The notes under the pieces were generated by a model. That model worked only from the letters and a program-made list of their open reading frames with translations, was not told the origin of the DNA and ran no database searches. Positions 27,183-34,700 of a DNA stretch of 55,613 bases are shown here, piece after piece. A program made the position numbers and the translations under genes. Location: assembly GCF_011682175.1 (NCBI RefSeq), contig NZ_WHJG01000043.1:1-55613 (forward strand). The letters are read 5' to 3'. The DNA is from Massilia frigida. Its GTDB lineage: Bacteria; Pseudomonadota; Gammaproteobacteria; Burkholderiales; Burkholderiaceae_D. Each line of letters begins with the position of its first letter. Within the stretch, counting starts at the first letter, position 1.

Positions 27183-27986
27183 CTAGCGCTCGATTGCGCC
27201 GCCTGACATACGGACGCGGTCACCTGTCACGAAGGACGGCGCCCATTCCTGTGTGATGACCTGGGTAGCGCCGTCGTCCATCTTGAGTGTGATGCGGTAG
27301 ACGCGGTCGCCAGTCATGGTGCTGCCGCTGGTGCCCGTACTGCCAGCGCTGCCGGTGCCGCCCACGGACCCTCCCGCTCCGGTCGCCCCGCTGCCTTGAC
27401 GCGGCACCACTTCGATTTTGCTCACGGTGCTGTTGGGCGGGCCGGCTGGCGCGCTGGCTCCGCTTGCCATGCTCCCACTTCCTGACTGCGTGCCGCTGCT
27501 TGTCGCACCGGAGCTTCCCATCCCTGCCGTGGCGCTGCCGGTTCCTGTGCCTGCCATGCTTCCACTACCCCCACTGGTGCTCGTGCCGCCAGTAGCTTGG
27601 CCGCTGCCGCTGCCGCTGCCTGAAGCGGCGCCGCCGCTCCCTGTCGTTCCGCTGGTCCCCATCGATCCGCTGCCACCCGCCCCTGCGGCGCTGCCGCCGC
27701 TCCCGGTCGTTCCGCTCGTGCCCGTCGACCCGCTGCTGCCCGTCCCTGCGGTGCCGCCGCTGCTTCCGGCGATGCCGCCGCTGCCCGTCGCCGCAGTGCC
27801 GGAACCGGTCCCCGTCGTTCCGCCGCTGTCCGTCGTGCTCCCGCTCGATGGCGTACTGGTGGATGTGTCGCCACTTGTGCCGCTTGTGCCACTGGCTGTG
27901 TCGCCGTTCATGCCGGTGGAACTGCAGGCCGCCAGTTCAAGAGCCAGCAAGCCCGCCAACAGCACGCTTTGTTCGATACGCTTCAT
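27183..27986 (-). CDS. Gly/Ser/Thr-rich lipoprotein with structured C-terminal domain
   Basis: A 267-residue predicted lipoprotein. Signal MKRIEQSVLLAGLLALELAA ends at a lipobox Cys (C21, AACSS). Residues 25-185 are a low-complexity run of Gly, Ser, Thr and Ala in short GTSGTTGSGG-like motifs. The last 70 residues form a compact domain (VSKIEVVPRQ, VYRITLKMDDGATQVITQ, FVTGDRVRM) that resembles the C-terminal part of SlyB/Pcp-type glycine-zipper lipoproteins. The ATG at 27986 has AAAGGAGT upstream. The flexible stalk could present the domain outside the cell; function unknown. Confidence 0.8.
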   Translation of the reverse strand: MKRIEQSVLLAGLLALELAACSSTGMNGDTASGTSGTSGDTSTSTPSSGSTTDSGGTTGTGSGTAATGSGGIAGSSGGTAGTGSSGSTGTSGTTGSGGSAAGAGGSGSMGTSGTTGSGGAASGSGSGSGQATGGTSTSGGSGSMAGTGTGSATAGMGSSGATSSGTQSGSGSMASGASAPAGPPNSTVSKIEVVPRQGSGATGAGGSVGGTGSAGSTGTSGSTMTGDRVYRITLKMDDGATQVITQEWAPSFVTGDRVRMSGGAIER

Positions 27987-28411
27987 GATCAACTCCTTTG
28001 GTTGGGTGTTTTCCGTTGGTGCGTGACAATGCCGCGTGCCACTTCGGTAAGAGCGGGAAATTCTGGCGGCGTTCCCATGCATTCTCTACAGTTTGACCCA
28101 GATCAAACAGTGATCAGATAAGCTTGCTTTTCGCACAGGGGGAAGGGCTGAACGCAAGACATGCGCAATAAGAGATTGACGCAACGCAAAAGCCCGCCGG
28201 GTTGGGCGGGCCATAATTTCTTCATGCTATTTTTTGAGAGCCCGCCATGCCTGCTTCGTCACTCTCCAGCCTCATTGTCGACCTGGTCGCTTCGATGGAA
28301 ACGACCGCCATCAGCCTGCGTGAACATCATCAGTCCGGGCAAGCCGTGCGTCGCCTCGTGCGCGAGGCGAGTGCCGGGCAGTATGCGGACGCGGCGGACG
28401 CTGCGCCGCGT
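27987..28411. other. Intergenic region between divergent/convergent genes
   Basis: 425 bases between the lipoprotein start and the VanZ stop. It holds the lipoprotein promoter region on the minus strand (AT-rich around 28090-28130, including GATCAAACAGTGATC), a terminator hairpin at 28192-28211, and the start of a doubtful small frame at 28247. Confidence 0.55.
28188..28211 (-). terminator. Intrinsic terminator, minus strand
   Basis: GCCCGCC (28192-28198), a 6-base loop and GGCGGGC (28205-28211). Read on the minus strand the stem is followed by TTTT (28188-28191). It lies about 200 bases beyond the VanZ-like stop and could terminate that transcript. Confidence 0.55.
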
Positions 28412-28510
28412 TTAACGGGAGCGCGCCGTTTGCGGCAGGAAGGCCCAGAGCAGGCCAGCCGTGATCAGTGCGGCGTTGCAGTCGACCATCCAGTCGCCGA
28501 CCGCGCCTGA
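28247..28510 (+). CDS. Doubtful small ORF, 87 aa
   Basis: A short frame whose first 50 residues look like a plausible helical peptide (SLIVDLVASMETTAISLREH), preceded by GAG-rich sequence 10 bases upstream. Its last 33 codons are antisense to the VanZ-like gene and are Arg/Ala-rich, as expected of a shadow frame. I include it with low confidence; a shorter true product is possible only if it is frameshifted. Confidence 0.22.
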   Translation: MPASSLSSLIVDLVASMETTAISLREHHQSGQAVRRLVREASAGQYADAADAAPRLTGARRLRQEGPEQASRDQCGVAVDHPVADRA

Positions 28511-28831
28511 GCGGTACGGCAGGAAACTCTGCACCAGCTCGTCCAACGCACCCATGGCCATCACGGTCAGGACCGACTTGATCGCGCGTTCCCGCGCACT
28601 GCCCAAGCTGCCGGTGAACAATAGAAAGGTGATGGCACCATAGGCGATCGTGTGCAGGATAATGCCTGACGCCACGGTGCCGATCTCGGCACGCGCGCCC
28701 GGTACGGAACCCATGATGAGAATGGCGGCGTACATCGCCAATGCGGTGCCGTAGCGCAATTTGCGCAAGCGTTCGTCAAGGACAAGGAGGGAAATCAGGG
28801 CGGGCATGGCAGGGTGCGTGGGAAAAACCAT
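28412..28831 (-). CDS. VanZ-like membrane protein
   Basis: A 139-residue protein with about four membrane helices (LAMYAAILIMGSVPGA, IILHTIAYGAITFLLFTG, VLTVMAMGALDELVQSFLP, ALITAGLLWAFLP). The short motif LDELVQSFLPYRSGAVGDWMVDCNAA matches the VanZ family (E-x-x-Q then D-x-x-x-N). VanZ-like proteins are named after a teicoplanin-resistance protein, but most bacterial members have no known role. The start could be ATG 28831 or GTG 28834, which sit next to each other, or a later Met at 28807. Confidence 0.82.
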   Translation of the reverse strand: MVFPTHPAMPALISLLVLDERLRKLRYGTALAMYAAILIMGSVPGARAEIGTVASGIILHTIAYGAITFLLFTGSLGSARERAIKSVLTVMAMGALDELVQSFLPYRSGAVGDWMVDCNAALITAGLLWAFLPQTARSR

Positions 28832-28892
28832 CACCTTACCATGCCGGCCGTCGGACTTGCACGGCCTGCACGTTGCCTGCGTGGGCGCCAGA

Positions 28893-29219
28893 TCAGATCG
28901 TCAGCGCCGGCGCGCCATTGCTATAGCGCGCATCGAAACAGCCCTGGCACTCGGCGCAGAACAGATGGGCAACGCGCACGGCGCGCTGGCGCAAGACCAG
29001 CTTGAGGTGCGCATGGCCGCAATTAGGACAGGTTTCCCGGAGCGTGCCAAAGGTGATCAGTTCGACCGGGGCATCGTCGTCGTCGAGATGGTCGACGACG
29101 GCGCTGGAACGAAGTTCACTTAGGACGAGCGTATCGTCGGTGCTGTGGCGCTGGCGGCGGCTGGCGTGTGCCTGTTGAGAAAGTTCTTCTGATAATGCAT
29201 CAAGGACATATTCACTCAT
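28893..29219 (-). CDS. Zinc-ribbon-like hypothetical protein, 108 aa
   Basis: A small cytosolic protein with an acidic middle (DHLDDDDAPVEL) and a C-terminal four-Cys knuckle pair, CPNCGH and CAECQGC, about 22 residues apart, typical of a zinc ribbon. I do not recognise a named family. GGAGCGATAAGA precedes the ATG. It lies 61 bases before the VanZ gene on the same strand, so the two may be co-transcribed. Confidence 0.7.
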   Translation of the reverse strand: MSEYVLDALSEELSQQAHASRRQRHSTDDTLVLSELRSSAVVDHLDDDDAPVELITFGTLRETCPNCGHAHLKLVLRQRAVRVAHLFCAECQGCFDARYSNGAPALTI

Positions 29220-29358
29220 TCTTATCGCTCCGCTTGGCTGGCCAATGGTTATGAAAAAAGCTCGAGGACCTTCATCATAGTTGAATAGAGCGCAGCTTCA
29301 AGCTTTTGTATCATCTTTTTGTCAACCCTAGTCAAACGAACAGGAAAAAGTGTTGCGC

Positions 29359-29493
29359 AAAAAAAAGCCCGCTTGTGGGAGCGGGCTAAACCCAAGATCG
29401 GGCCAAGAGTTCGTCCATTCGGAGTGGTGTGCCGCCCTCTGGGTCGGCACACCTGGCTGCCAGTCACGCATATCGGGTGCGTGTACAGCAGAT
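29359..29493 (-). ncRNA. Candidate trans-acting small RNA with two hairpins
   Basis: Read on the minus strand, a -10-like TATACT (29500-29505) is followed by about 135 bases without a coding frame. This stretch has a perfect 9-bp hairpin (GGTGTGCCG, 29426-29434, with CGGCACACC, 29445-29453). It then has a second 8-bp stem AGCCCGCT/AGCGGGCT (29366-29387) ending in eight T residues (29359-29366), a textbook intrinsic terminator. There is no good -35 box; instead a palindrome GCGCAA-CAA-TTGCGC (29535-29549) lies 42-56 bases upstream of the predicted start. No adjacent gene on this strand explains the terminator. Expression is unproven. Confidence 0.5.
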
Positions 29494-29636
29494 GAAGCAA
29501 GTATAGGCAGGCAATGTGACCCAGCTATGACAATGCGCAACAATTGCGCTGGCGCGATAAATAAAGGAAAAAACCAGGCAGGCTGCACGGCGCAGGCGCA
29601 AGGGCGCACACCGCCGCGTTTCGTGTAGGCAAAAAA

Positions 29637-29660
29637 AAGCCCGCTGATGAAAGCGGGCTT
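29637..29660 (-). terminator. Intrinsic terminator of ohr
   Basis: Stem AAGCCCGCT (29637-29645) with AGCGGGCTT (29652-29660), loop of six bases; on the minus strand it is followed by a run of T (A residues 29631-29638 on the plus strand). It sits 120 bases past the ohr stop. Confidence 0.75.
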
Positions 29661-29781
29661 AAACTATTTTCTTGGAGGAAGATAGTGGAGACAGGTGCAA
29701 TTATGCGGGGTCGTCACTTATATGTCTAATTGACATTTTTGATACCAGACATGCGCCTGACTTATATCTCTACCGTGACAT

Positions 29782-30204
29782 TTAAACTGCCACGCTCAGC
29801 GCGACCTCGATGTTGCCTCGCGTGGCGTTCGAGTACGGGCAGACTTCATGCGCCTTGTTCACCGCCGCCTGGGCCGTTGCCTGGTCCATGCCCGGGGTTT
29901 TCACGACCAGCTTGACGGTCAGGCCGAAACCGCCCTTGTCGTTCGGACCCACGCCGACCGATGCGTCGATACTGGTGTCGGCAGGCACCGGGGTCTTGAG
30001 CGCGCCGCTGACCAATTTCAGGGCCGACAGGAAACATGCCGCATAGCCCGCCGCGAACAGTTGTTCGGGATTGGTGCCGGCGCCGCCCGCGCCGCCCAGC
30101 GATTTCGGGGTCGACAGTTTGACGTCCAGGACGCTGTCATCGGAAACGGCGCGGCCATCGCGACCACCGGTTGCTGTTGCGTGTGCTGTGTAAAGAACTT
30201 GCAT
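29782..30204 (-). CDS. ohr: Organic hydroperoxide resistance protein
   Basis: A 140-residue OsmC-fold thiol peroxidase that reduces organic hydroperoxides in the cytosol. The two catalytic Cys are seen: C57 in GYAACFLSAL and C122 in HEVCPYSNATRG, and the N-terminus (MQVLYTAHATATGGRDG) and NPEQLFAAGYAACF segment are diagnostic of Ohr rather than OsmC. AAGGAG lies 5 bases before the ATG at 30204. It is followed by ohrR on the same strand upstream (gap of 130 bases), the usual pairing. A palindrome between them may be the OhrR site. Confidence 0.95.
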   Translation of the reverse strand: MQVLYTAHATATGGRDGRAVSDDSVLDVKLSTPKSLGGAGGAGTNPEQLFAAGYAACFLSALKLVSGALKTPVPADTSIDASVGVGPNDKGGFGLTVKLVVKTPGMDQATAQAAVNKAHEVCPYSNATRGNIEVALSVAV

Positions 30205-30263
30205 GGTAACTCCTTGCTTGGGTTGGGGCGGCAACGCTGTGCCGATGCATGAACTATAGCGAG

Positions 30264-30274
30264 CAATTCAATTG
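30264..30274. promoter_or_regulatory. Candidate OhrR operator
   Basis: CAATT-C-AATTG, an 11-base palindrome 60 bases upstream of ohr. OhrR proteins bind AT-rich palindromes with AATT half-sites, so this is a reasonable operator. Confidence 0.5.
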
Positions 30275-30334
30275 TTAGCAACCTATTTATCGCTATTTTT
30301 TCGACGAACAGCGGGGCCTGCCCCGCCGCCAGAC

Positions 30335-30811
30335 TCAGTCGTGCTCGTCCATGGCCTTGAACAGGTCGTCGCGCACGCTCGACAGTTCGCTGCGCATGCG
30401 TCCCAGCGCGGCCAGTTCCTGTCCGCTGGCGCACAGTACCTGCTCGGGAATCGCCTCGGCCTGGGCGCGCAGCGCCCGGCCTTGCTCCGTGAGCACGATG
30501 CGCACCTGGCGCTCGTCGTGCGGGTCGCGGTTGCGCGAGAGCAGTCCGTTGCCTTCCAGCCGCTTGAGCAGCGGCGTGAGCGTGCCGGAATCGAGAAACA
30601 GGCGCGCGCCGATATCCTTGACGAGGATCGCGTCCTGTTCCCACAGCACCAGCATCACCAGGTATTGCGGGTAGGTCAGGCCAAGCCGGTCGAGCATCGG
30701 CTTGTAGGTCTTTGTCATCGCATGCGAGGCCGAATACAGCGCGAAGCAAAACTGGTTTTCCAGCGCCAGCATGTTGACCGACCCCGGCAGCGTCTGTTTG
30801 GTTTGGCTCAT
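30335..30811 (-). CDS. ohrR: MarR-family organic peroxide sensor
   Basis: A 158-residue MarR-type repressor. The peroxide-sensing Cys is C22 in [14 protein letters not shown], with the conserved Tyr pair nearby ([19 protein letters not shown]). The winged helix ([32 protein letters not shown]...[13 protein letters not shown]) binds DNA. In the reduced state it would repress ohr; oxidation of Cys22 releases it. It overlaps the upstream SDR gene by ATGA at 30808-30811, so the two are translationally coupled. A broken paralogue lies at 41.5 kb. Confidence 0.94.
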   Translation of the reverse strand: MSQTKQTLPGSVNMLALENQFCFALYSASHAMTKTYKPMLDRLGLTYPQYLVMLVLWEQDAILVKDIGARLFLDSGTLTPLLKRLEGNGLLSRNRDPHDERQVRIVLTEQGRALRAQAEAIPEQVLCASGQELAALGRMRSELSSVRDDLFKAMDEHD

Positions 30812-31572
30812 TCCTTCACCGGCACCGTGTAGTTGAGGGCGAGGCGGCCACCGTCGACATACATGGTCTGGCCGGTCATGTAGGAGGCGTCGTCGCTGGC
30901 CAGGAACACCACCACGGAGGCGATTTCGTCCGGTTCGCCGCAGCGTCCCAGCGGCGTGCGCGACAGGATCGTCTTGCGCGCTTCCGGGCTACCCAGCACG
31001 GCTTTCTTGGCCAGCTCGGTCAGGATGGTGCCCGGGCCGATGCCGTTTACGCGGATGCCGTAGCCGGCCAGGTTCAGCGCCATCACCTTGGTCAGCTGGT
31101 TGATGCCGCCCTTGGACACCACATAGGGCACCTGGTTGGCGATCGCCACTTCGGCATTGACGCTCGACATATTGATGATGCAGCCTTGCTGCTGGCTCAC
31201 CATGTGGCGCGCCGCAGCCTGGCCGCACAGGAACATCGACTTCAGGTTGATGCGCATCACGCGGTCGAAATCGTCCTCGGTCAAGTCGAGGAAATCGGCG
31301 GCGTGCGTCACACCGGCATTGTTGACCAGCACATCGATGCGGCCGAAGGCGGCCACGGTAGCGGCGATCATGGCATCGACATCGGCTTTCTGGCTGACAT
31401 CGGCAGCGAAGAAACGCGCATTCTCGCCGAGCGCGTCGGCCGCGGCGACGCCATCAGCCTTGATATCGACCAGCATCACGCGCGCGCCTTCTTTCACCAG
31501 ACGCTGGGCGCAGGCCAGGCCAATGCCTTGCGTGGCGCCGGTGACGATCGCTACTTTTTGCTCAAGTCTCAT
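30808..31572 (-). CDS. SDR-family oxidoreductase (glucose 1-dehydrogenase-like)
   Basis: A 254-residue classical short-chain dehydrogenase. [13 protein letters not shown] binds the cofactor, NNAG is present, and the catalytic triad is Ser (SSVNAE), Tyr and Lys (YVVSKGG). The C-terminal [12 protein letters not shown] is typical. An acidic residue after beta 2 (LVDIKAD) suggests NAD rather than NADP. Substrate unknown; similarity is to 3-oxoacyl-ACP reductase/glucose dehydrogenase-like enzymes. It is co-directional with ohrR through a 4-base overlap, which may place it under peroxide control. Confidence 0.88.
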   Translation of the reverse strand: MRLEQKVAIVTGATQGIGLACAQRLVKEGARVMLVDIKADGVAAADALGENARFFAADVSQKADVDAMIAATVAAFGRIDVLVNNAGVTHAADFLDLTEDDFDRVMRINLKSMFLCGQAAARHMVSQQQGCIINMSSVNAEVAIANQVPYVVSKGGINQLTKVMALNLAGYGIRVNGIGPGTILTELAKKAVLGSPEARKTILSRTPLGRCGEPDEIASVVVFLASDDASYMTGQTMYVDGGRLALNYTVPVKE

Positions 31573-31649
31573 GTATTGCTTTCAGTATGGTGCGGGAATA
31601 GCGAATTTTAACCACACAGCGCGCCCGGCGTTGATATTTTTGCGCTGCA

Positions 31650-32177
31650 TCAAAGCATGATGGGGCCGTCCGGCAACTCATTGGCGCGCGCACCCTGGGC
31701 CGGAAAGTGCTGTCCGAGCAAGGTGTTGACTTGTTCCAAGGCAGCGAGAGTGGCGCCGTGGAATTGTCCGCGCGCGAATCCCTGCGTCATGGCCGCGCAC
31801 AAGCGGTTCCAGACGATATTGTCGATCTTGCGTCCGACATTCCGGTCGGTCACGATCTCGACCTTGCGTTCGGCCAGGTTCACATAGATCAGCACGCCGC
31901 AATTGTCTTCCGTATCCCAGATGCCGTATTCCGCGAACAGGGCAATGGCGCGTTCGCGCATCCCCATGCCGGCCCACAAGGCATCGAACGGCATGCCGTG
32001 TTCGACGATCAGGCGCAGCTCGCTGCGGTGGGTTTGCTCGCCGACCGTGATGGCCTTGCCGATCGCGTCCAGCGTTTCCGGCGGAAACGCGCGCCGGCCT
32101 TTGGCTGCCGTGCTGCGCCAGTGGCGCCAGATGCGTGCGATGCGTGCGCCCATCGATGGTGTGGCGGACTGACTCAT
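31650..32177 (-). CDS. TPM-domain protein
   Basis: A 175-residue protein whose core (RRAFPPETLDAIGKAITVGEQTHRSELRLIVEHG... RAIALFAEYGIWDTEDNCGVLIYVNLAERKVEIVTDRNVGRKI) matches the TPM domain. In contrast to its neighbour there is no signal peptide or Gly tail. The start at ATG 32177 overlaps the preceding stop as TAATG, so translation is coupled. This is the third gene of a lemA-TPM-TPM operon; such proteins are linked to membrane-protein or photosystem maintenance in other organisms, with no proven role here. Confidence 0.85.
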   Translation of the reverse strand: MSQSATPSMGARIARIWRHWRSTAAKGRRAFPPETLDAIGKAITVGEQTHRSELRLIVEHGMPFDALWAGMGMRERAIALFAEYGIWDTEDNCGVLIYVNLAERKVEIVTDRNVGRKIDNIVWNRLCAAMTQGFARGQFHGATLAALEQVNTLLGQHFPAQGARANELPDGPIML

Positions 32178-32953
32178 TACCAATCTCCCGAGGCGCCGCC
32201 GCCGTCAAAACTGCCGCCGCCGCCGGAAAACCCGCCGCCGGAAGAACCACCGCCACCGCCACCGCCGCCGCCGCCGAGCATGCTGCCGATGATGAAGCCG
32301 GTGGCGCCGCTGCTCCAGCCGCCCCGGCCAAGACGCCCACGGCGCGGACGGAACAGGGAGAACACGAGAAATGCGCCAAACAGGACGAGCGGGACCAGGA
32401 TATTGTTCTCTTCCAATTCACCGGCTTGTTGCTGCTGTGGCGGCGCAGGAAATTTTTCCGCGTTCAGCAAGGTCGCGATCGCGCCCACGCCGGCCACCAG
32501 GCCATCATAAAACTGTTTTTGCTGGAAATGCGGCGCGATCACGTCTTGCAGGATGCGTTTCGATTGGGCATCGGTCAGCACGCCTTGCACCCCGCGTCCG
32601 GCTTCGATGCGCAGGCGCCGCAGGGCCGGCGGATTATCGGGCGCCACCAGCAGCAGCACGCCGTCATCGACGCCCTTGCGCCCCAGTTTCCAGGCATCGC
32701 TGACGCGGATGCTGTATTGCTCGATCTGTTCCGGCGCCGTGCTCTTGACCAGCAAGACCGCGATCTGGCTACCGGTCTTGCTTTCATAGTCGGTGAGCAC
32801 GGTTTCCAGCTTGGCGCGCTGTTCCTCGCTCAGCATGCCGGCCTGGTCGGTGACATGGCGGCTCAGGGCCGGCACCGGCACCAACTGCGCGTGCGCCGTG
32901 CCGCCCAGGCCGAGCGCCAGGACCAGCATCCATAAACATGGCAGCCAGCGCAT
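32177..32953 (-). CDS. TPM-domain protein with Gly-rich C-terminus (YgcG-like)
   Basis: A 258-residue protein: signal peptide (MRWLPCLWMLVLALGLGG, cleavage near AHAQ), periplasmic TPM domain (about 25-150, VTDQAGMLSEEQRAKLETVLTDYESKTGSQIAVLLV, GVDDGVLLLVA), one membrane helix (ILVPLVLFGAFLVFSLF), then a cytosolic/loop tail extremely rich in Gly and Ser ending GASGDW. The ATG at 32953 is chosen because it begins a clean signal; an upstream TTG overlaps the lemA stop. It is the middle gene of the lemA cluster. Confidence 0.88.
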   Translation of the reverse strand: MRWLPCLWMLVLALGLGGTAHAQLVPVPALSRHVTDQAGMLSEEQRAKLETVLTDYESKTGSQIAVLLVKSTAPEQIEQYSIRVSDAWKLGRKGVDDGVLLLVAPDNPPALRRLRIEAGRGVQGVLTDAQSKRILQDVIAPHFQQKQFYDGLVAGVGAIATLLNAEKFPAPPQQQQAGELEENNILVPLVLFGAFLVFSLFRPRRGRLGRGGWSSGATGFIIGSMLGGGGGGGGGGSSGGGFSGGGGSFDGGGASGDW

Positions 32954-32957
32954 GTGC

Positions 32958-33569
32958 TTACTTGCCAAAATTGACGGTCGGGGCGGTCGAAATCGCCTTT
33001 TCGTTCTCGACGGTGAACGACGGTTTGGTCTGATAGCCGAACATCATCGCGGTCAGGTTGGTCGGGAACTTGCGCACCTGTACGTTGTATTCCTGCACAG
33101 TGACGATGTAGCGCTGGCGTGCGACCGTGATGCGGTTCTCGGTGCCTTCGAGCTGCGATTGCAGGTCGCGGAAGCTGGCATCGGCCTTCAGGTCCGGATA
33201 TTTCTCGGCCACCACCATCAGGCGCGACAAGGCGCCGGACAGTTCGCCCTGCACCTGCTGGAATTTCTTGAACGCTTCCGGATTATTCAGGACCTCGGGC
33301 GTGATCTGGAAACTGGTGGCGGCGGCGCGTGCGCGCGTGACCGATTCCAGCGTTTCCTTTTCGTGGGTGGCGTACCCCTTGACCGTGTTGACCAGATTCG
33401 GAATCAGATCGGCGCGGCGCTGGTACTGGTTGACCACTTCGCCCCAGGCGGCTTTGCTGGCCTCATCCTTGGTCTGGAAATCGTTGTAGCCGCAGCCGGA
33501 CAGGAGCGTGCCTGTGAGTGCCAGGGTCAGCAGCACCCGGGCGCAGCGTGCGAATGCAGTGTTTGTCAT
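32958..33569 (-). CDS. lemA: LemA family protein
   Basis: A 203-residue LemA protein. The N-terminal segment (LLTLALTGTLLSGCGY) ends in a lipobox Cys about residue 26, so it may be a lipoprotein rather than the more common single-helix anchor. The LemA helical body follows: QRRADLIPNLVNTVKGYATHEKETLESVTRARAAA, ARQRYIVTVQEYN and FPTNLTAMMFGYQ. First gene of a three-gene operon with two TPM proteins, an arrangement found in many proteobacteria. Function unknown. Confidence 0.92.
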   Translation of the reverse strand: MTNTAFARCARVLLTLALTGTLLSGCGYNDFQTKDEASKAAWGEVVNQYQRRADLIPNLVNTVKGYATHEKETLESVTRARAAATSFQITPEVLNNPEAFKKFQQVQGELSGALSRLMVVAEKYPDLKADASFRDLQSQLEGTENRITVARQRYIVTVQEYNVQVRKFPTNLTAMMFGYQTKPSFTVENEKAISTAPTVNFGK

Positions 33570-33718
33570 GGTATTTCCGTCCGTAGCAAGTTGTCGAATG
33601 GTCAAAAATATACCCTAAATGCCAACACGATGACTTTTCAAACGTGCGTGGTGGGCGGCGGGGAGGGGCGGGGGACGCGCTACAATGACGGGTTTGTAAC
33701 CGACTACGAGGCTGTCCT

Positions 33719-34537
33719 GTGAACTTTATCAACAAGCTGTCCGCCGCCTGGACCACCAACCACTCCCTGCTGTGCGTGGGCCTCGACCCCGACCTGGCCC
33801 GTTTTCCGGCGCAGCTGGCTGGCGAGCCCGATGCGATTTTCCTGTTCTGCAAGGTGATCATCGATGCCACGGCCGACCTGGCGTGTTCGTTCAAGCCGCA
33901 GATCGCCTACTTCGCCGCGCTCGGCGCCGAAGGCCAGCTCGAACGCATTTGCGCGTATGCGCGCCAGCATTATCCGCATATTCCGCTGATTCTCGACGCC
34001 AAGCGCGGCGACATCGGCGCCACCGCGCGCCAGTACGCGCGCGAAGCGTTCGACCGCTACGGGGCCGACGCGGTGACGGTCAATCCGTACATGGGCTTCG
34101 ACTCGGTCGAGCCGTACATGGAGTGGAGCGACCGCGGCGCCATCGTGCTGTGCCGCACCTCGAATCCGGGCGGATCGGATTTGCAGTTCCTGATGGCCGA
34201 TGGCAAGCCTTTATACCAGCACGTGGCGCGCTTGGTGGCCGAGAAATGGAACAAGAACGGGCAGTGCGCGCTGGTGGTGGGCGCGACGTTTCCGGAGGAG
34301 CTGGCGCAGGTGCGCGCGATCGTGGGCGAGATGCCGCTGCTGGTGCCGGGTGTCGGCGCGCAGGGCGGGGATGTGGAAGCGACCGTGAAATCCGGACGCA
34401 CGGCCAGCGGCGCCGGCATGATGATCAATTCCTCGCGCGCGATTTTGTATGCGGTGCCGCAGGGGAGTGAGGATTTTGCGGCAGCGGCGCGCAGGGTGGC
34501 GCTGGAGACGCGCGACGCGATTAATTTGTATCGCTAA
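33719..34537 (+). CDS. pyrF: Orotidine 5'-phosphate decarboxylase, type 2
   Basis: A 272-residue enzyme of the longer (type 2) PyrF group, which makes UMP from OMP in pyrimidine synthesis. The active-site lysine/aspartate pattern is clear in [17 protein letters not shown], with substrate-binding [13 protein letters not shown] and the C-terminal [19 protein letters not shown]. The start is GTG at 33719, which begins MNFINKL as in relatives. Monocistronic; a hairpin follows at 34541-34567. Confidence 0.94.
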   Translation: MNFINKLSAAWTTNHSLLCVGLDPDLARFPAQLAGEPDAIFLFCKVIIDATADLACSFKPQIAYFAALGAEGQLERICAYARQHYPHIPLILDAKRGDIGATARQYAREAFDRYGADAVTVNPYMGFDSVEPYMEWSDRGAIVLCRTSNPGGSDLQFLMADGKPLYQHVARLVAEKWNKNGQCALVVGATFPEELAQVRAIVGEMPLLVPGVGAQGGDVEATVKSGRTASGAGMMINSSRAILYAVPQGSEDFAAAARRVALETRDAINLYR

Positions 34538-34540
34538 CAC

Positions 34541-34567
34541 GTCGTTCCTGGCATTGCCAGAAACGAC
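34541..34567 (+). terminator. Hairpin after pyrF
   Basis: GTCGTT-C-CTGGC / GCCAG-A-AACGAC: an 11-bp stem with one mismatch and a three-base loop, beginning 4 bases after the pyrF stop. Only a short T run follows, so it is a weak terminator call. Confidence 0.45.
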
Positions 34568-34590
34568 TTCCCGCGCCAAGGCGGCACTCG

Positions 34591-34700
34591 GCGGGAACGC
34601 ATGCGTTCCCGCCTGCGCGGGAACGACGAGCTAGTGGCCGGTACGACGGGCTCGCGGCCGGTACGACCGGCTTGTGGCCGGAACGACGCGCTTAATATCG
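34591..34700. repeat. REP-like palindrome and 20-bp tandem units
   Basis: GCGGGAACGCA/TGCGTTCCCGC is a perfect 22-base palindrome (34591-34612). It overlaps an alternative stem CGTTCCCGC-CTGC-GCGGGAACG. Four 20-base units follow at 34621, 34641, 34661 and 34681 (pattern GNACGACGNGCT...GGCCG), the last of which contains the sbcB stop codon at 34692-34694. Confidence 0.75.

Larger units (their letters stand above)
29220..29781. other. 562-base region holding candidate small RNA and two terminators
   Basis: No protein gene is supported. It contains an intrinsic terminator for ohr (29637-29660), a candidate small RNA gene on the minus strand (29359-29493), and an AT-rich stretch at 29690-29770 just beyond the ohr stop. 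The part from 29220 to 29358 should contain the promoter of the zinc-ribbon gene. Confidence 0.6.
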
